This document shows positions 1 through 6,898 of a stretch of DNA of 15,704 bases, one piece after another. The notes beneath the pieces were generated by a model. That model was not told the origin of the DNA. It saw nothing but the letters and a program-made list of their open reading frames with translations, and did not search any database. This DNA comes from Christensenella sp. UBA4379 (GTDB lineage: Bacteria > Bacillota > Clostridia > Christensenellales > Aristaeellaceae). How positions within the stretch are numbered: position 1 is the stretch's first letter; each line of letters begins with the position of its first letter. The stretch lies in assembly GCA_002391225.1 (NCBI GenBank), contig DGRV01000062.1, positions 1 through 15,704 of the forward strand, written 5' to 3'. The position numbers and the translations under genes were made by a program.

Positions 1-1
1 C

Positions 2-475
2 ATGGTGGAGACCATCAACAAGCTGATCCGGGTGTCCCGTCAGCTCCTCCAGGAGCTGGGCCGGGAGCCCTCTCCGGAGGAGATCGCCAAGGCCATGGGC
101 ATCAGCGAGAACAAAGTCCGGGAGATCATCAAGATCGCCCAGGAGCCTGTGTCCCTGGAAACGCCCATCGGCGAGGAGGAAGACAGCCACCTGGGAGACT
201 TCATTCAGGACGACGACGCCCCCGCCCCGGCGGAAGCCGCCAGCCACGCCCTGATGAAGGAGCAGCTGGCCGAGGTGCTGGACACCCTGACTGACCGCGA
301 GCAGAAGGTGCTCCGCCTGCGCTTCGGCTTGGACGACGGGCACCAGCGCACCCTGGAGGAGGTTGGCAAGGAGTTCAACGTCACCCGCGAGCGCATCCGC
401 CAGATCGAGGCGAAGGCCTTGCGCAAGCTGCGCCACCCCAGCCGCTCCAAGAAACTCAAGGATTATCTGGACTGA
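2..475 (+). CDS. rpoD: Primary RNA polymerase sigma factor (RpoD/SigA), C-terminal part
   Basis: This is the 3' end of the housekeeping sigma-70 factor, which directs RNA polymerase to TTGACA/TATAAT promoters. The window opens inside the gene: the first visible residues, METINKLIRVSRQLL-like, belong to sigma region 3, and the ATG at position 2 is an internal Met, not the start. Region 3 is followed by an acidic linker (about residues 55-80) and region 4. Region 4.2, with its helix-turn-helix for the -35 box, is clear at about residues 117-146 (TLEEVGKEFNVTRERIRQIE). The end, KALRKLRHPSRSKKLKDYLD, is typical of full-length SigA, so the C-terminus is complete. Its stop codon overlaps the start of trmK (TGATG), which indicates translational coupling. 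A group 2 sigma paralogue is possible, but the high conservation and the neighbouring genes favour the primary factor. Confidence 0.96.
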   Translation: MVETINKLIRVSRQLLQELGREPSPEEIAKAMGISENKVREIIKIAQEPVSLETPIGEEEDSHLGDFIQDDDAPAPAEAASHALMKEQLAEVLDTLTDREQKVLRLRFGLDDGHQRTLEEVGKEFNVTRERIRQIEAKALRKLRHPSRSKKLKDYLD

Positions 476-1152
476 TGAGAGAAAGGCAGCTCGACGCCCG
501 GCTGGAAACGGCCATCCGCCTGTTTCCCCGGGTGCGTACAGGCGCTGATATCGGGGCCGACCACGGCTACCTGACCCTTGCCCTGCTGACCCGGGGCATC
601 GCCGACAGGATGTGGACGACGGATATCAGCGCCTCCTCCCTGCAAAAGGCCAAAAACCTGATGGAGAAAAACGGCCTGTCCGCCCGCGTCCGCTTTGGCG
701 TAGGAGATGGGTTTAAGGCAGTGGGGGAGCAGGTAGAGGCGGCCGCCGTCTTGGGGATGGGCGGCGTCAACATCAAAAACATGTTGCTGGAGCAGGGCCA
801 TCTTCTTTGCGGCTGCGCCCTGGTGCTTTCCGCCAACACGGAAATGCCCTCCGTCCGGCGGACGCTGATGGACCTGGGCTATCAAATCGAAGACGAGGCC
901 CTGACGGAGGCCGGTGGGCATTTTTACCCGGTCCTCCTGGCCAAGCCCGGACTGACACAGGCCTATTCCGAAAAGGAGCTGACCTTCGGGCCCGTGCTCC
1001 TGCGCCGCCCGGCGGACGATGTGTACCGCCGGTATCTTCAAAAAAAGGCCCGGGACTGGGAAAGCGAGCGCGGCCCCGCCGCGGAAATGAAACGACAATG
1101 GATCAGGGAGGAATGGGAACGTGTCCAAGCCGACGGTCGAGCAGATTTGTGA
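475..1152 (+). CDS. trmK: tRNA (adenine22-N1)-methyltransferase TrmK
   Basis: TrmK methylates N1 of adenine 22 in the tRNA D-arm using S-adenosylmethionine. The 225-residue protein has a Rossmann methyltransferase fold with the SAM-binding signature DIGADHGYL at residues 25-33, an acidic strand end WTTDIS near residues 48-53, and the family motif GMGG at 94-97 followed by a conserved Asn-Ile stretch. A C-terminal helical part (about 165-225) is rich in charged residues and fits the coiled-coil tail of TrmK. The length matches the usual 225-235 residues. The ATG shares bases with the rpoD stop, and the 3' end overlaps the next gene by 32 nt, so the three genes are probably one transcript. The order sigma factor - trmK - Nif3-like protein is conserved across Bacillota and supports the call. 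Confidence 0.95.
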   Translation: MRERQLDARLETAIRLFPRVRTGADIGADHGYLTLALLTRGIADRMWTTDISASSLQKAKNLMEKNGLSARVRFGVGDGFKAVGEQVEAAAVLGMGGVNIKNMLLEQGHLLCGCALVLSANTEMPSVRRTLMDLGYQIEDEALTEAGGHFYPVLLAKPGLTQAYSEKELTFGPVLLRRPADDVYRRYLQKKARDWESERGPAAEMKRQWIREEWERVQADGRADL

Positions 1153-1900
1153 AATGATCAACGCCTTCGCGCCCTTTGAGACGGCGGAGGAATATGACAA
1201 CGTCGGCCTCCTGGTCGGCGACCCCAAACAGGAGGTTTCCAACATCCTCTGCTCCCTGGACGTCACGATGGACACCGTGCTGGAGGCGGACCGCTTACAG
1301 GCGGAGCTGATCGTCTCCCACCACCCGCTGATGTTCCACGGGATCAAAAGGCTGGTCAAGGGCCAGCCGGAGGCCGAGGTCCTGTGCGAGCTGGTCCGGC
1401 GCGGGATCAGCCTGATCAGCGCCCATACCAACTGGGACCAGTCGGTGTTAAGCGGCAGCGCTTGCGTGGCCCGGGCCATGGGCCTGAATGACCTCGCGCA
1501 GACCGGCTACCTGTTTACCGGCCGTTTTGAAAAGCCACTGACCGCCTCCGAGGCGGCCCAGCTCCTCAAAGACGCCGTGCATGCGCCCCTGCGCGTCTAC
1601 GGCGACCTGAACCAAAGGATTTCCGTCATGTCCTTTGCCGGCGGGGCTTACGGGGAGGGCTATCTGGAGGCCATCCAGGCCGGTGCCCAGGCTTATCTCA
1701 CCGGCGAAATCCGCCACCACGAGATCACGGACGCCGCCGCCCGGGGGATTGTCATTTTTGAAGCCGGCCATTATGCCAGCGAAGCGCCGATGATTCCGGC
1801 GCTGGTTTCTTTCCTGGAGGAGGGCATACAGAAAAACGGCCTTTCCTGCCAGGTCAAGCAGACGTCATGTGTGCCGTTTCCCGGCGCGCTGGAACGATAA
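1121..1900 (+). CDS. Nif3-like dinuclear metal centre hexameric protein
   Basis: This belongs to the Nif3/YqfO family, which is often annotated 'GTP cyclohydrolase I type 2 homologue' although the physiological reaction is unsettled; the proteins are ring-shaped hexamers with a two-metal site. Expected metal ligands are visible: His67-His68 in the VSHHPLMFHG motif, His102 and Asp106 in SAHTNWD, and His217 and Glu221 in AGHYASE. DNVGLLVGD at residues 26-34 is another family signature. The protein has 259 residues, the short form without a long PII-like insertion. I chose the GTG at 1121 because GGGAGG lies just upstream and the N-terminal helix (VEQICEMINAFAP) is needed for the fold; the next ATG would delete it. 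It lies inside the trmK 3' end and is followed directly by a GGAGG for the next gene. Confidence 0.93.
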   Translation: MSKPTVEQICEMINAFAPFETAEEYDNVGLLVGDPKQEVSNILCSLDVTMDTVLEADRLQAELIVSHHPLMFHGIKRLVKGQPEAEVLCELVRRGISLISAHTNWDQSVLSGSACVARAMGLNDLAQTGYLFTGRFEKPLTASEAAQLLKDAVHAPLRVYGDLNQRISVMSFAGGAYGEGYLEAIQAGAQAYLTGEIRHHEITDAAARGIVIFEAGHYASEAPMIPALVSFLEEGIQKNGLSCQVKQTSCVPFPGALER

Positions 1901-1911
1901 GGAGGTACCCC

Positions 1912-2613
1912 ATGAACCAAATGGAATTGCTGTGGGACTATCAGCAGACGGACATTCAGGCCGAAGCGGTCGCCAAGGAGATCAAAGGCTCCCCGGAGCG
2001 GCAGAAGCTGGTGAAATACCGTGACTATCTGCTGGAGCAGCAGAACACCATCAAGCGGATCGAGGAGGAAGTCCTGACCATGCAGGACCGCCTGGAGGTC
2101 CTGGAGGACGCCGTGAAACTGGTGGAGGATCAGCTGAACAGCCTGCAGAAGAAAATCGAAGCCAACGAGCCGCAGGACGTGGAACAGACCGAGCGCTACC
2201 TGAATGACGCGCAGCGCATGATGAGCAACCTGAGCGAATACGAAGCGGAAATCAAGCGCATCCGCAAGGACGCTGCCGACCGCGACCGCCTGCAGTATGA
2301 CGTCAAGGTCCGCGCCGCCCGCGCCAAGGCCGAGTTTGACAAGCTGAAGGCTTCCTACGACGAGGAATATAAAAAGAAAAACGAGGAGCTGACGGCCCTC
2401 AAAAACGTGCTGGCCGAAAAGGCGAAAGCCATCCAGCCCAACTGGATCGAGCGGTACAACACCATCCGCCGCCACGCCTTCCCGCCGCTTGCCCGCCTGA
2501 ACGGCAGCCAGTGTACCGGCTGCAACATGTCCCTCCCCAGCGGAGTGGTGAAGGACGTACAGTCGGGCAAAGACGTGGAATGCGAGACGTGCGGACGGCT
2601 ATTGATTGTATAA
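1912..2613 (+). CDS. Coiled-coil C4-type zinc-ribbon protein (DUF164 / CdsZ-HP0958-like)
   Basis: This is a 233-residue protein with a long charged coiled-coil hairpin (about residues 15-185) and a C-terminal zinc ribbon. The ribbon cysteines are Cys201, Cys204, Cys224 and Cys227, in two CxxC knuckles followed by GRLLIV at the very end. The family includes Helicobacter HP0958 and widespread Gram-positive members; proposed roles include nucleic acid or chaperone-like binding, and the function in Clostridia is not established. The start at 1912 is set by GGAGG at 1901-1905, right after the upstream TAA; an upstream in-frame ATG at 1867 lies inside the previous gene and lacks a site. The TAA stop is also the first TAA of the heptamer repeat that follows, so the repeat array begins exactly at the end of this gene. 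Confidence 0.9.
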   Translation: MNQMELLWDYQQTDIQAEAVAKEIKGSPERQKLVKYRDYLLEQQNTIKRIEEEVLTMQDRLEVLEDAVKLVEDQLNSLQKKIEANEPQDVEQTERYLNDAQRMMSNLSEYEAEIKRIRKDAADRDRLQYDVKVRAARAKAEFDKLKASYDEEYKKKNEELTALKNVLAEKAKAIQPNWIERYNTIRRHAFPPLARLNGSQCTGCNMSLPSGVVKDVQSGKDVECETCGRLLIV

Positions 2614-2735
2614 TGCGTAATGCGTAATGCCTAATGCGTAATTTTTTCTTCTGCGCAGAAGCGCGACCGTAAGAAAAACGGAGCTGGAGAAGGATTACAT
2701 TACGCATTACGCATGAAGAATTACGCATTTGAATC
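2611..2735. repeat. Heptamer repeat block 1, inverted halves around hairpins
   Basis: Five tandem 7-nt units start at 2611, 2618, 2625, 2632 and 2639 (TAATGCG, TAATGCG, TAATGCC, TAATGCG, then a degenerate TAATTTT). After about 50 nt the same unit returns in reverse complement (TACGCAT and variants, about 2694-2730). The two halves could pair into a long stem. Between them lie a 14-nt palindrome and a second small hairpin (CCGT...ACGG, about 2668-2682). The block fills the gap between the zinc-ribbon gene and the next membrane gene. It resembles degenerate intergenic repeats or a MITE-like element; I cannot assign a named family. Confidence 0.8.
2648..2661. repeat. Perfect 14-bp palindrome CTTCTGCGCAGAAG
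   Basis: CTTCTGCGCAGAAG equals its own reverse complement. It sits just after a run of six T (2642-2647) in the centre of the inverted heptamer block. As the T-run precedes it on the plus strand, it does not look like a plus-strand terminator. On the minus strand a palindrome followed by A-to-T complement (AAAAAA read 5'-3') does not make a U-tract either. A protein-binding dyad or the loop end of a larger cruciform are possible. Confidence 0.55.
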
Positions 2736-2766
2736 CAAGAATTATTTTTCAATTTTCTGGAGGCTT

Positions 2767-3234
2767 ATGCTCAAACATTATCTGATTTCATTTCTGATTT
2801 CCATGGTGCCCCTGATTGAACTCAGGGGCGCTCTGCCGTATGCCCTGGCCAACGGGATCCCGACCCTGCCGGCCTATATCATCTGCGTGGTCGGCAACAT
2901 GCTGCCGGTGCCCGTCATCTTTTTCTTTGCCAGGAAGGTACTGGAGTGGGGTAAGGACAAACGCTTCATCGGCCCCTTCTTTACCTGGTGCCTGGAAAAG
3001 GGACACATGGCCGGGGAAAAGCTCAAGCAGAAGGCCAGCAAAAAGGGCCTCTTCCTGGCCCTGCTGCTGTTTGTGGGCATCCCCATCCCCGGCACCGGCG
3101 CGTGGACAGGCACCCTGGCCGCCAGCATCCTGGACATGGACTTCAAGTCCTCCGTCTGCGCCGTCATGCTGGGCGTACTTCTGGCAGCAGTGATTATGGG
3201 AGTCGGGAGCCTGACGGTGCTGCACTTCGTATAA
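2767..3234 (+). CDS. Small DedA-superfamily-like membrane protein (PF06695 / COG2426, 'small multidrug export')
   Basis: This is a 155-residue integral membrane protein. The family hallmarks are the N-terminal ISMVPLIELRGALPYALANG segment (about residues 10-28) and VGIPIPGTGAWTG (about 101-113), both Gly/Pro-rich and predicted re-entrant, separated by a basic cytoplasmic loop (GEKLKQKASKKG). The 'small multidrug export' label is historical and weakly supported; published structure-prediction work relates PF06695 to the DedA/VTT fold, whose bacterial members include undecaprenyl-phosphate translocases. I chose ATG 2767, with GGAGG at 2759-2763 (a short spacing of 3 nt), because the upstream in-frame ATG at 2713 lies within the repeat block and would add non-family sequence. 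Its stop codon abuts a second heptamer block, so repeats bracket the gene. The next gene encodes a PopT-type transporter. Confidence 0.88.
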   Translation: MLKHYLISFLISMVPLIELRGALPYALANGIPTLPAYIICVVGNMLPVPVIFFFARKVLEWGKDKRFIGPFFTWCLEKGHMAGEKLKQKASKKGLFLALLLFVGIPIPGTGAWTGTLAASILDMDFKSSVCAVMLGVLLAAVIMGVGSLTVLHFV

Positions 3235-3239
3235 TGGGT

Positions 3240-3440
3240 TACGTCAAATGCGTAATGCCTAATACATAATTTCTACTCTCTGCTATCTATTGCCTAATGC
3301 CTACTGCCTAATGCCTAACCCCTTGTCCAGGGCCTGCCGGCCCGCTGGTCGGTGAAAACAGCACACTGTGCTGTTTTCCGGGCCCTCCCAGCCCTAATGC
3401 CTATTGCCTAATCCCTAATGCCTGCAAAGCATTACGAATT
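3240..3440. repeat. Heptamer repeat block 2 (TAATGCC-type) with central hairpins
   Basis: The 220-nt gap between two membrane-protein genes is filled with degenerate 7-nt units. A first group (about 3247-3317) includes TATTGCC, TAATGCC, TACTGCC, TAATGCC and TAACCCC in register, and a second (about 3394-3440) includes TAATGCC, TATTGCC, TAATCCC and TAATGCC before ending CATTACG in inverted orientation. Between the groups lies a GC-rich segment with a GGGCC-TGCC-GGCCC hairpin (about 3330-3343) and a longer perfect hairpin at 3354-3378. The unit is close to that of block 1 but with CC replacing CG. No ORF is supported here. The block ends just before the AGGAGG of the next gene. Confidence 0.78.
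3354..3378. repeat. Perfect 11-bp hairpin inside repeat block 2
   Basis: Arms GAAAACAGCAC (3354-3364) and GTGCTGTTTTC (3368-3378) are exact reverse complements with a 3-nt loop (ACT). The downstream sequence is CGGGCCC, not a T-run, so it is not a classical intrinsic terminator, although the 3' arm itself contains TTTT. It could stabilise or attenuate readthrough RNA between the two membrane-protein genes, or be the core of a mobile repeat. Confidence 0.65.
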
Positions 3441-3454
3441 CTCAGGAGGAAAAT

Positions 3455-4333
3455 ATGGAAAAGAACAACAATAAAACTCTCGTTTCTTGGCTTTTGGACA
3501 TCCTTCGCGGGTCTGTGATCGGGATCTCGAATGACATTCCCGGGGTGTCCGGGGGGACGATGGCGGTCACCATGGGCATCTATGACCGGATCATCTACGA
3601 TGTGAACAACTTCCGCAAGAACTGGCGCAAGGCCCTCATGGACCTGCTGCCCATCCTGGTGGGCGTGCTGGTGGGCATCTTCGGCTTTGCCCGGATTTTA
3701 AAACCCTTGATCGGCGACGAGGGCCAGGTGCCCCCGCCCATCACCCTGATGCCCACGATCTTTGCCTTCATCGGCCTGATCCTGGGCGGGCTGCCGATCA
3801 TCTGGAAGAACGTGGACTTCAAGAAAACTACCTGGAAGGGCAGCCTCCTCTTCGTGCTGTTCTTTGCGCTGGTGGTCGTCCTGCCCCTTCTGCAGGCCGG
3901 CGCGGACAAGACCATCACTCATTCCTTTGGCGACATCCTGCTGCTGATCCCGCTGGGCATGCTGGCCTCGGCGACGATGGTGATCCCCGGCGTCTCCGGC
4001 TCCATGATCCTGCTGATCCTGGGCTACTATCATTCGATCATCGGCGCCCTGCACAGCTTTGACATGGGCGTGCTGCTGCCCTACGCGCTGGGCCTGCTGA
4101 TCGGCATCGTCTTTATCGCCAAGCTGATGAACTTCCTGTTAAAGAAGCACAGCGCCCTCACCTTCTCGGCGATCCTGGGCCTGGTGGTGGCTTCGCCCAT
4201 CGCCCTGCTGTACCAGAACCGCGCCTGCTTTGACGTGGCGACCCCCGGCAACTGGGTGGCCTCTATCGTGTGCCTGCTGGTTGGCTGCGCGGTGGCGTAC
4301 CTGCTGAGCCGGCTTGGAAAGGAAGAAGGCTAA
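3455..4333 (+). CDS. DUF368 membrane protein, PopT-type polyprenyl-phosphate transporter
   Basis: This is a 292-residue polytopic membrane protein of the DUF368 family. DUF368 proteins (PopT) were shown, alongside DedA-family UptA, to return undecaprenyl phosphate to the cytoplasmic face of the membrane for cell-wall lipid carrier recycling. The sequence shows the family's internal duplication: DIPGVSGGTMA at residues 27-37 and VIPGVSGSMIL at about 176-186, each PGVSG at the start of a hydrophobic hairpin. Roughly eight hydrophobic segments span the chain. AGGAGG at 3444-3449 fixes ATG 3455. The upstream gap is repeat block 2, and a small acidic protein gene starts 2 nt after the stop, so those two are co-translated. 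The substrate is inferred from the family, not shown here. Confidence 0.9.
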   Translation: MEKNNNKTLVSWLLDILRGSVIGISNDIPGVSGGTMAVTMGIYDRIIYDVNNFRKNWRKALMDLLPILVGVLVGIFGFARILKPLIGDEGQVPPPITLMPTIFAFIGLILGGLPIIWKNVDFKKTTWKGSLLFVLFFALVVVLPLLQAGADKTITHSFGDILLLIPLGMLASATMVIPGVSGSMILLILGYYHSIIGALHSFDMGVLLPYALGLLIGIVFIAKLMNFLLKKHSALTFSAILGLVVASPIALLYQNRACFDVATPGNWVASIVCLLVGCAVAYLLSRLGKEEG

Positions 4334-4334
4334 G

Positions 4335-4568
4335 ATGTATCCGGATCTTGAAAAAAGGCTGGATGAAATCATCGAAGCCTTGGACAGCCTGGAGAGCGAG
4401 CTGGAGGAGAGGGCCGAAGGCTTTCAGCCTCCCCGCTTCCTGATGAAGGAAGATGATCTGGAAGAAGTCCGGGACTCGTGGGACGAGGCGTGCGACAGTC
4501 TGGAAAATGCCCATGACTGCCTGGCTATAGTGCTGAACCGGCTCAGAAAGCTGCCGTCAGAACGCTGA
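4335..4568 (+). CDS. Small acidic helical protein, unknown function
   Basis: This is a 77-residue protein I do not recognise. It is strongly acidic and almost wholly helix-forming, with a heptad-like first half (YPDLEKRLDEIIEALDSL, continuing ESELEER) and a second helix (about residues 39-72) holding two Cys. An FQPPRFL break near residues 30-36 separates the halves, so a two-helix hairpin or coiled coil is likely. No signal or membrane segment is seen. ATG 4335 follows the upstream stop by one base, with GAAGG at 4325-4329 as ribosome binding site; an in-frame ATG at 4314 lies inside the upstream gene and lacks a suitable site. The tight coupling suggests it works with, or is balanced against, the DUF368 transporter, but that is inference. 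It is soluble and could be a cytoplasmic partner. Confidence 0.75.
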   Translation: MYPDLEKRLDEIIEALDSLESELEERAEGFQPPRFLMKEDDLEEVRDSWDEACDSLENAHDCLAIVLNRLRKLPSER

Positions 4569-4600
4569 ACGGAAAAATCGACTGGACGGAGGCGGAAAAT

Positions 4601-6799
4601 ATGAGTAAAAAGATGCTTCTGATAATCCTTGTGCTCCTCCTATGTTGCTGCGCCTCCCTGGCGGAGGAAGCTCCGCTGCGCATTCAGTTTGAGGAAGGCG
4701 CACTGGCCGGCGGTGCCCGGGTGGACGAAATGGGCTCAAGGGCCTGGGTGGTCCTGGCTGTCCCCGGGGAAGACAGCGTAACGCTGACTGTCGAAGTGCC
4801 CAAAGATGGCCTTTATGACCTGACCGTCTGCTCCGCCGGAGTCGACGGGCGGAAGGAAAGCCAGCTTCTCCTGGACGGTGTACCGGCAGAGAACACTGTG
4901 GCGGAAGGTGCCCAGTTCGGCCGGCACACCATTTCCCGTGTGTTCATGAGCGAAGGGAAGCACGAGATCACCGTCACCGCCTCCTGGGGCAGGGTCAGCC
5001 TGGACTTTATCGAGATTGTTCCGGCAGAGGAAGTACCGGAGGATATGTACGATGTCCCGGCGGTCCTGAGCAACCCATCTCCTTCCAAAGAGGCCCAGGC
5101 CCTGATGGACTGGCTGTGCGGGGTCTATGGCGAAAAGATGATCTCCGGCCAGTATCTGGACGAAGGACAGCGCGGCAACGAGATCGAGGCGATTGCCGGA
5201 GTGACCGGCGGCCTGCGCCCGGCTCTTCTGGGGCTGGATATGCTCAACTATTCCCCGACATCCGTCAGCCTGGGCACCCGTCCCACATCGGTTGACCAGG
5301 CCATCGACTACTGGAACAAGGGCTATATCATCACCATGTGCTGGCACTGGGTCGCGCCCAAACCCTATGTCAATACGAAAGACAACAGCTGGTGGGGCGG
5401 TTTCTACACCGACAGGACCACCTTTGACCTGGGTAAGGCCATGAGTGGGGAAGACCCGGCGGGCTACGACCTCCTGGTCAGCGATATGGACGCCATCGCC
5501 GAGCAGCTGAAGCGCCTGCGCGACGCGGGCGTGCCGGTCCTCTGGCGTCCCCTGCACGAGGCCAGCGGCGGCTGGTTCTGGTGGGGCGCTTCCGGGGCAG
5601 AGCCCTACATTCAGCTCTACCGGCTCATGTACGACCGCTTTGTGAACGTCCACGGCCTCAACAACCTGATCTGGGTGTGGAACGGGCAGAACGCCGCCTG
5701 GTATCCGGGCGACGACGTGGTGGACGTCATCGGCGAGGACCTGTACCCGGGCAACCACATCCACAGCTCCCAGAGCGAGGCCTTCCTGCGCTGCAGGACC
5801 TATACCGAGGCCAAGAAGCTGATCCTGCTTACCGAGTGCGGCTGCGTGCCGTCCCCGGAAGCTTGCGCGCGCGACGGGGCAATGTGGAGCTCCTGGGCGG
5901 TGTGGTGTTATGAGTTCGTCCTCAAAAACGGACAGTACAGCGAGGATTACACCAGCGCGGAGGACTTAAAGGCGTTCTACCAGATGGACAACGTCGTGAC
6001 CCTCCGGGATGTGCCCGACTTTGGCCGGAAGGCCGCCGAGGAAGAAAAGGAAGCCGAGCGTCAAAGCTCCCTTACCTGGTCCTTCGCCGAGAGCGCTGTG
6101 CTCTCCGGCAACGCCCGCAAGAGCGGGGACACAGTCGAGCTCTGGGGCAACGAGGAAAACGATAAGGTTTCTCTTACGGTCACCGTACCGGAGGACGGCG
6201 ATTATCACCTGGTCATCGTCCAGGCCGGCATCGGCGGGGGCAAGGAAAACTATCTCTACATCGACGGGGAGCTTAAGGGCAACACGGTCGTCTCCGGCGA
6301 AGCGGAGGAAGCCTGCGACTTTGGCACCGTTTCTCTCACCAAGGGCGAGCACGAGATCGTGATCGGCGCGTTCTGGGGCTGGGTGCGGCTGAACAGCCTG
6401 GCCCTCCTGCCGGAAAACGCCGGGGCCGGCGAAACCCGCTACGAGTTTGAGGACGGGGTCCTGCTGGGCCAGGTCAAGGTCGGCGGGTTCGGCCAGGATT
6501 CTTACGTGGAGCTGGCCTCCAACGACGAAAACGACGGCGTCTCCGTCACCGTCACCGTCCCGGCGGACGGGTATTACGACCTGACGATCCTGCAGAACGG
6601 CATCGGCGGCTACAAGGAAAACTATTTGGCCGTCGACGGCGAAAGGATCGGCAACACCATCGTTCAGGGCACGGAAAAGGAAGCCTGCGTGACCGGCCCC
6701 GTCTTCCTGACTGCTGGAGAGCACACCATTACCGTCACCTGCTTCTGGGGCTGGGCAGATCTGGACGCCCTGATCGTAGCGCCCGACGTAAGCGAATAA
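4601..6799 (+). CDS. Secreted GH26 beta-mannanase with three CBM-like modules
   Basis: This 732-residue exported enzyme is predicted to hydrolyse internal beta-1,4-mannosidic bonds in mannan. A signal peptide covers residues 1-21 (SLA/EE cleavage likely; the CCC run lacks a proper lipobox). Module 1 (about 26-142) is a beta-sandwich carbohydrate-binding-like domain. The GH26 catalytic barrel spans about 158-465, with the acid/base Glu320 in RPLHEASGGWFWWG and the nucleophile Glu412 in LLTECG. Modules 2 (about 488-606) and 3 (about 613-730) are clear homologues of module 1, each ending in a FWGW or SWGR tryptophan motif and resembling CBM35-type domains. GH26 also includes some beta-glucanases, so mannan specificity is inferred, supported by the nearby GH2 beta-mannosidase. 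GGAGG at 4588-4592 supports ATG 4601. A terminator follows. No promoter was seen in the 32-nt gap upstream. Confidence 0.92.
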   Translation: MSKKMLLIILVLLLCCCASLAEEAPLRIQFEEGALAGGARVDEMGSRAWVVLAVPGEDSVTLTVEVPKDGLYDLTVCSAGVDGRKESQLLLDGVPAENTVAEGAQFGRHTISRVFMSEGKHEITVTASWGRVSLDFIEIVPAEEVPEDMYDVPAVLSNPSPSKEAQALMDWLCGVYGEKMISGQYLDEGQRGNEIEAIAGVTGGLRPALLGLDMLNYSPTSVSLGTRPTSVDQAIDYWNKGYIITMCWHWVAPKPYVNTKDNSWWGGFYTDRTTFDLGKAMSGEDPAGYDLLVSDMDAIAEQLKRLRDAGVPVLWRPLHEASGGWFWWGASGAEPYIQLYRLMYDRFVNVHGLNNLIWVWNGQNAAWYPGDDVVDVIGEDLYPGNHIHSSQSEAFLRCRTYTEAKKLILLTECGCVPSPEACARDGAMWSSWAVWCYEFVLKNGQYSEDYTSAEDLKAFYQMDNVVTLRDVPDFGRKAAEEEKEAERQSSLTWSFAESAVLSGNARKSGDTVELWGNEENDKVSLTVTVPEDGDYHLVIVQAGIGGGKENYLYIDGELKGNTVVSGEAEEACDFGTVSLTKGEHEIVIGAFWGWVRLNSLALLPENAGAGETRYEFEDGVLLGQVKVGGFGQDSYVELASNDENDGVSVTVTVPADGYYDLTILQNGIGGYKENYLAVDGERIGNTIVQGTEKEACVTGPVFLTAGEHTITVTCFWGWADLDALIVAPDVSE

Positions 6800-6839
6800 A
6801 CAAGAAAATTTTCCTCCCATCGGCCAAGCCGGTGGAACC

Positions 6840-6868
6840 GGGGGCCGCTATCGACGCGGCCTCCTTTT
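6840..6868 (+). terminator. Intrinsic terminator after the GH26 gene
   Basis: A 9-bp stem GGGGGCCGC / GCGGCCTCC (one G-U pair) with a 7-nt loop is followed by TTTT and a T-rich stretch (TTTTGCTTT). It lies 40 nt past the GH26 stop and separates it from the independently promoted GH5 gene. Confidence 0.85.
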
Positions 6869-6898
6869 GCTTTGGACAATTTCCTCACTTTTCTTTTT

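Noticed and set aside
2713..2766. Upstream start (ATG 2713) for the PF06695 protein
   Set aside because: It would begin inside the heptamer repeat and lacks a ribosome binding site; ATG 2767 has GGAGG and matches the family N-terminus.
2611..3440. CRISPR array as explanation for the heptamer repeats
   Set aside because: Units are 7 nt, tandem and contiguous without uniform spacers, and no cas genes are present.
4736..5764. A 342-codon minus-strand frame opposite the GH26 gene
   Set aside because: It is antisense to a clear glycoside hydrolase with catalytic motifs, without ribosome binding site or recognisable domain.
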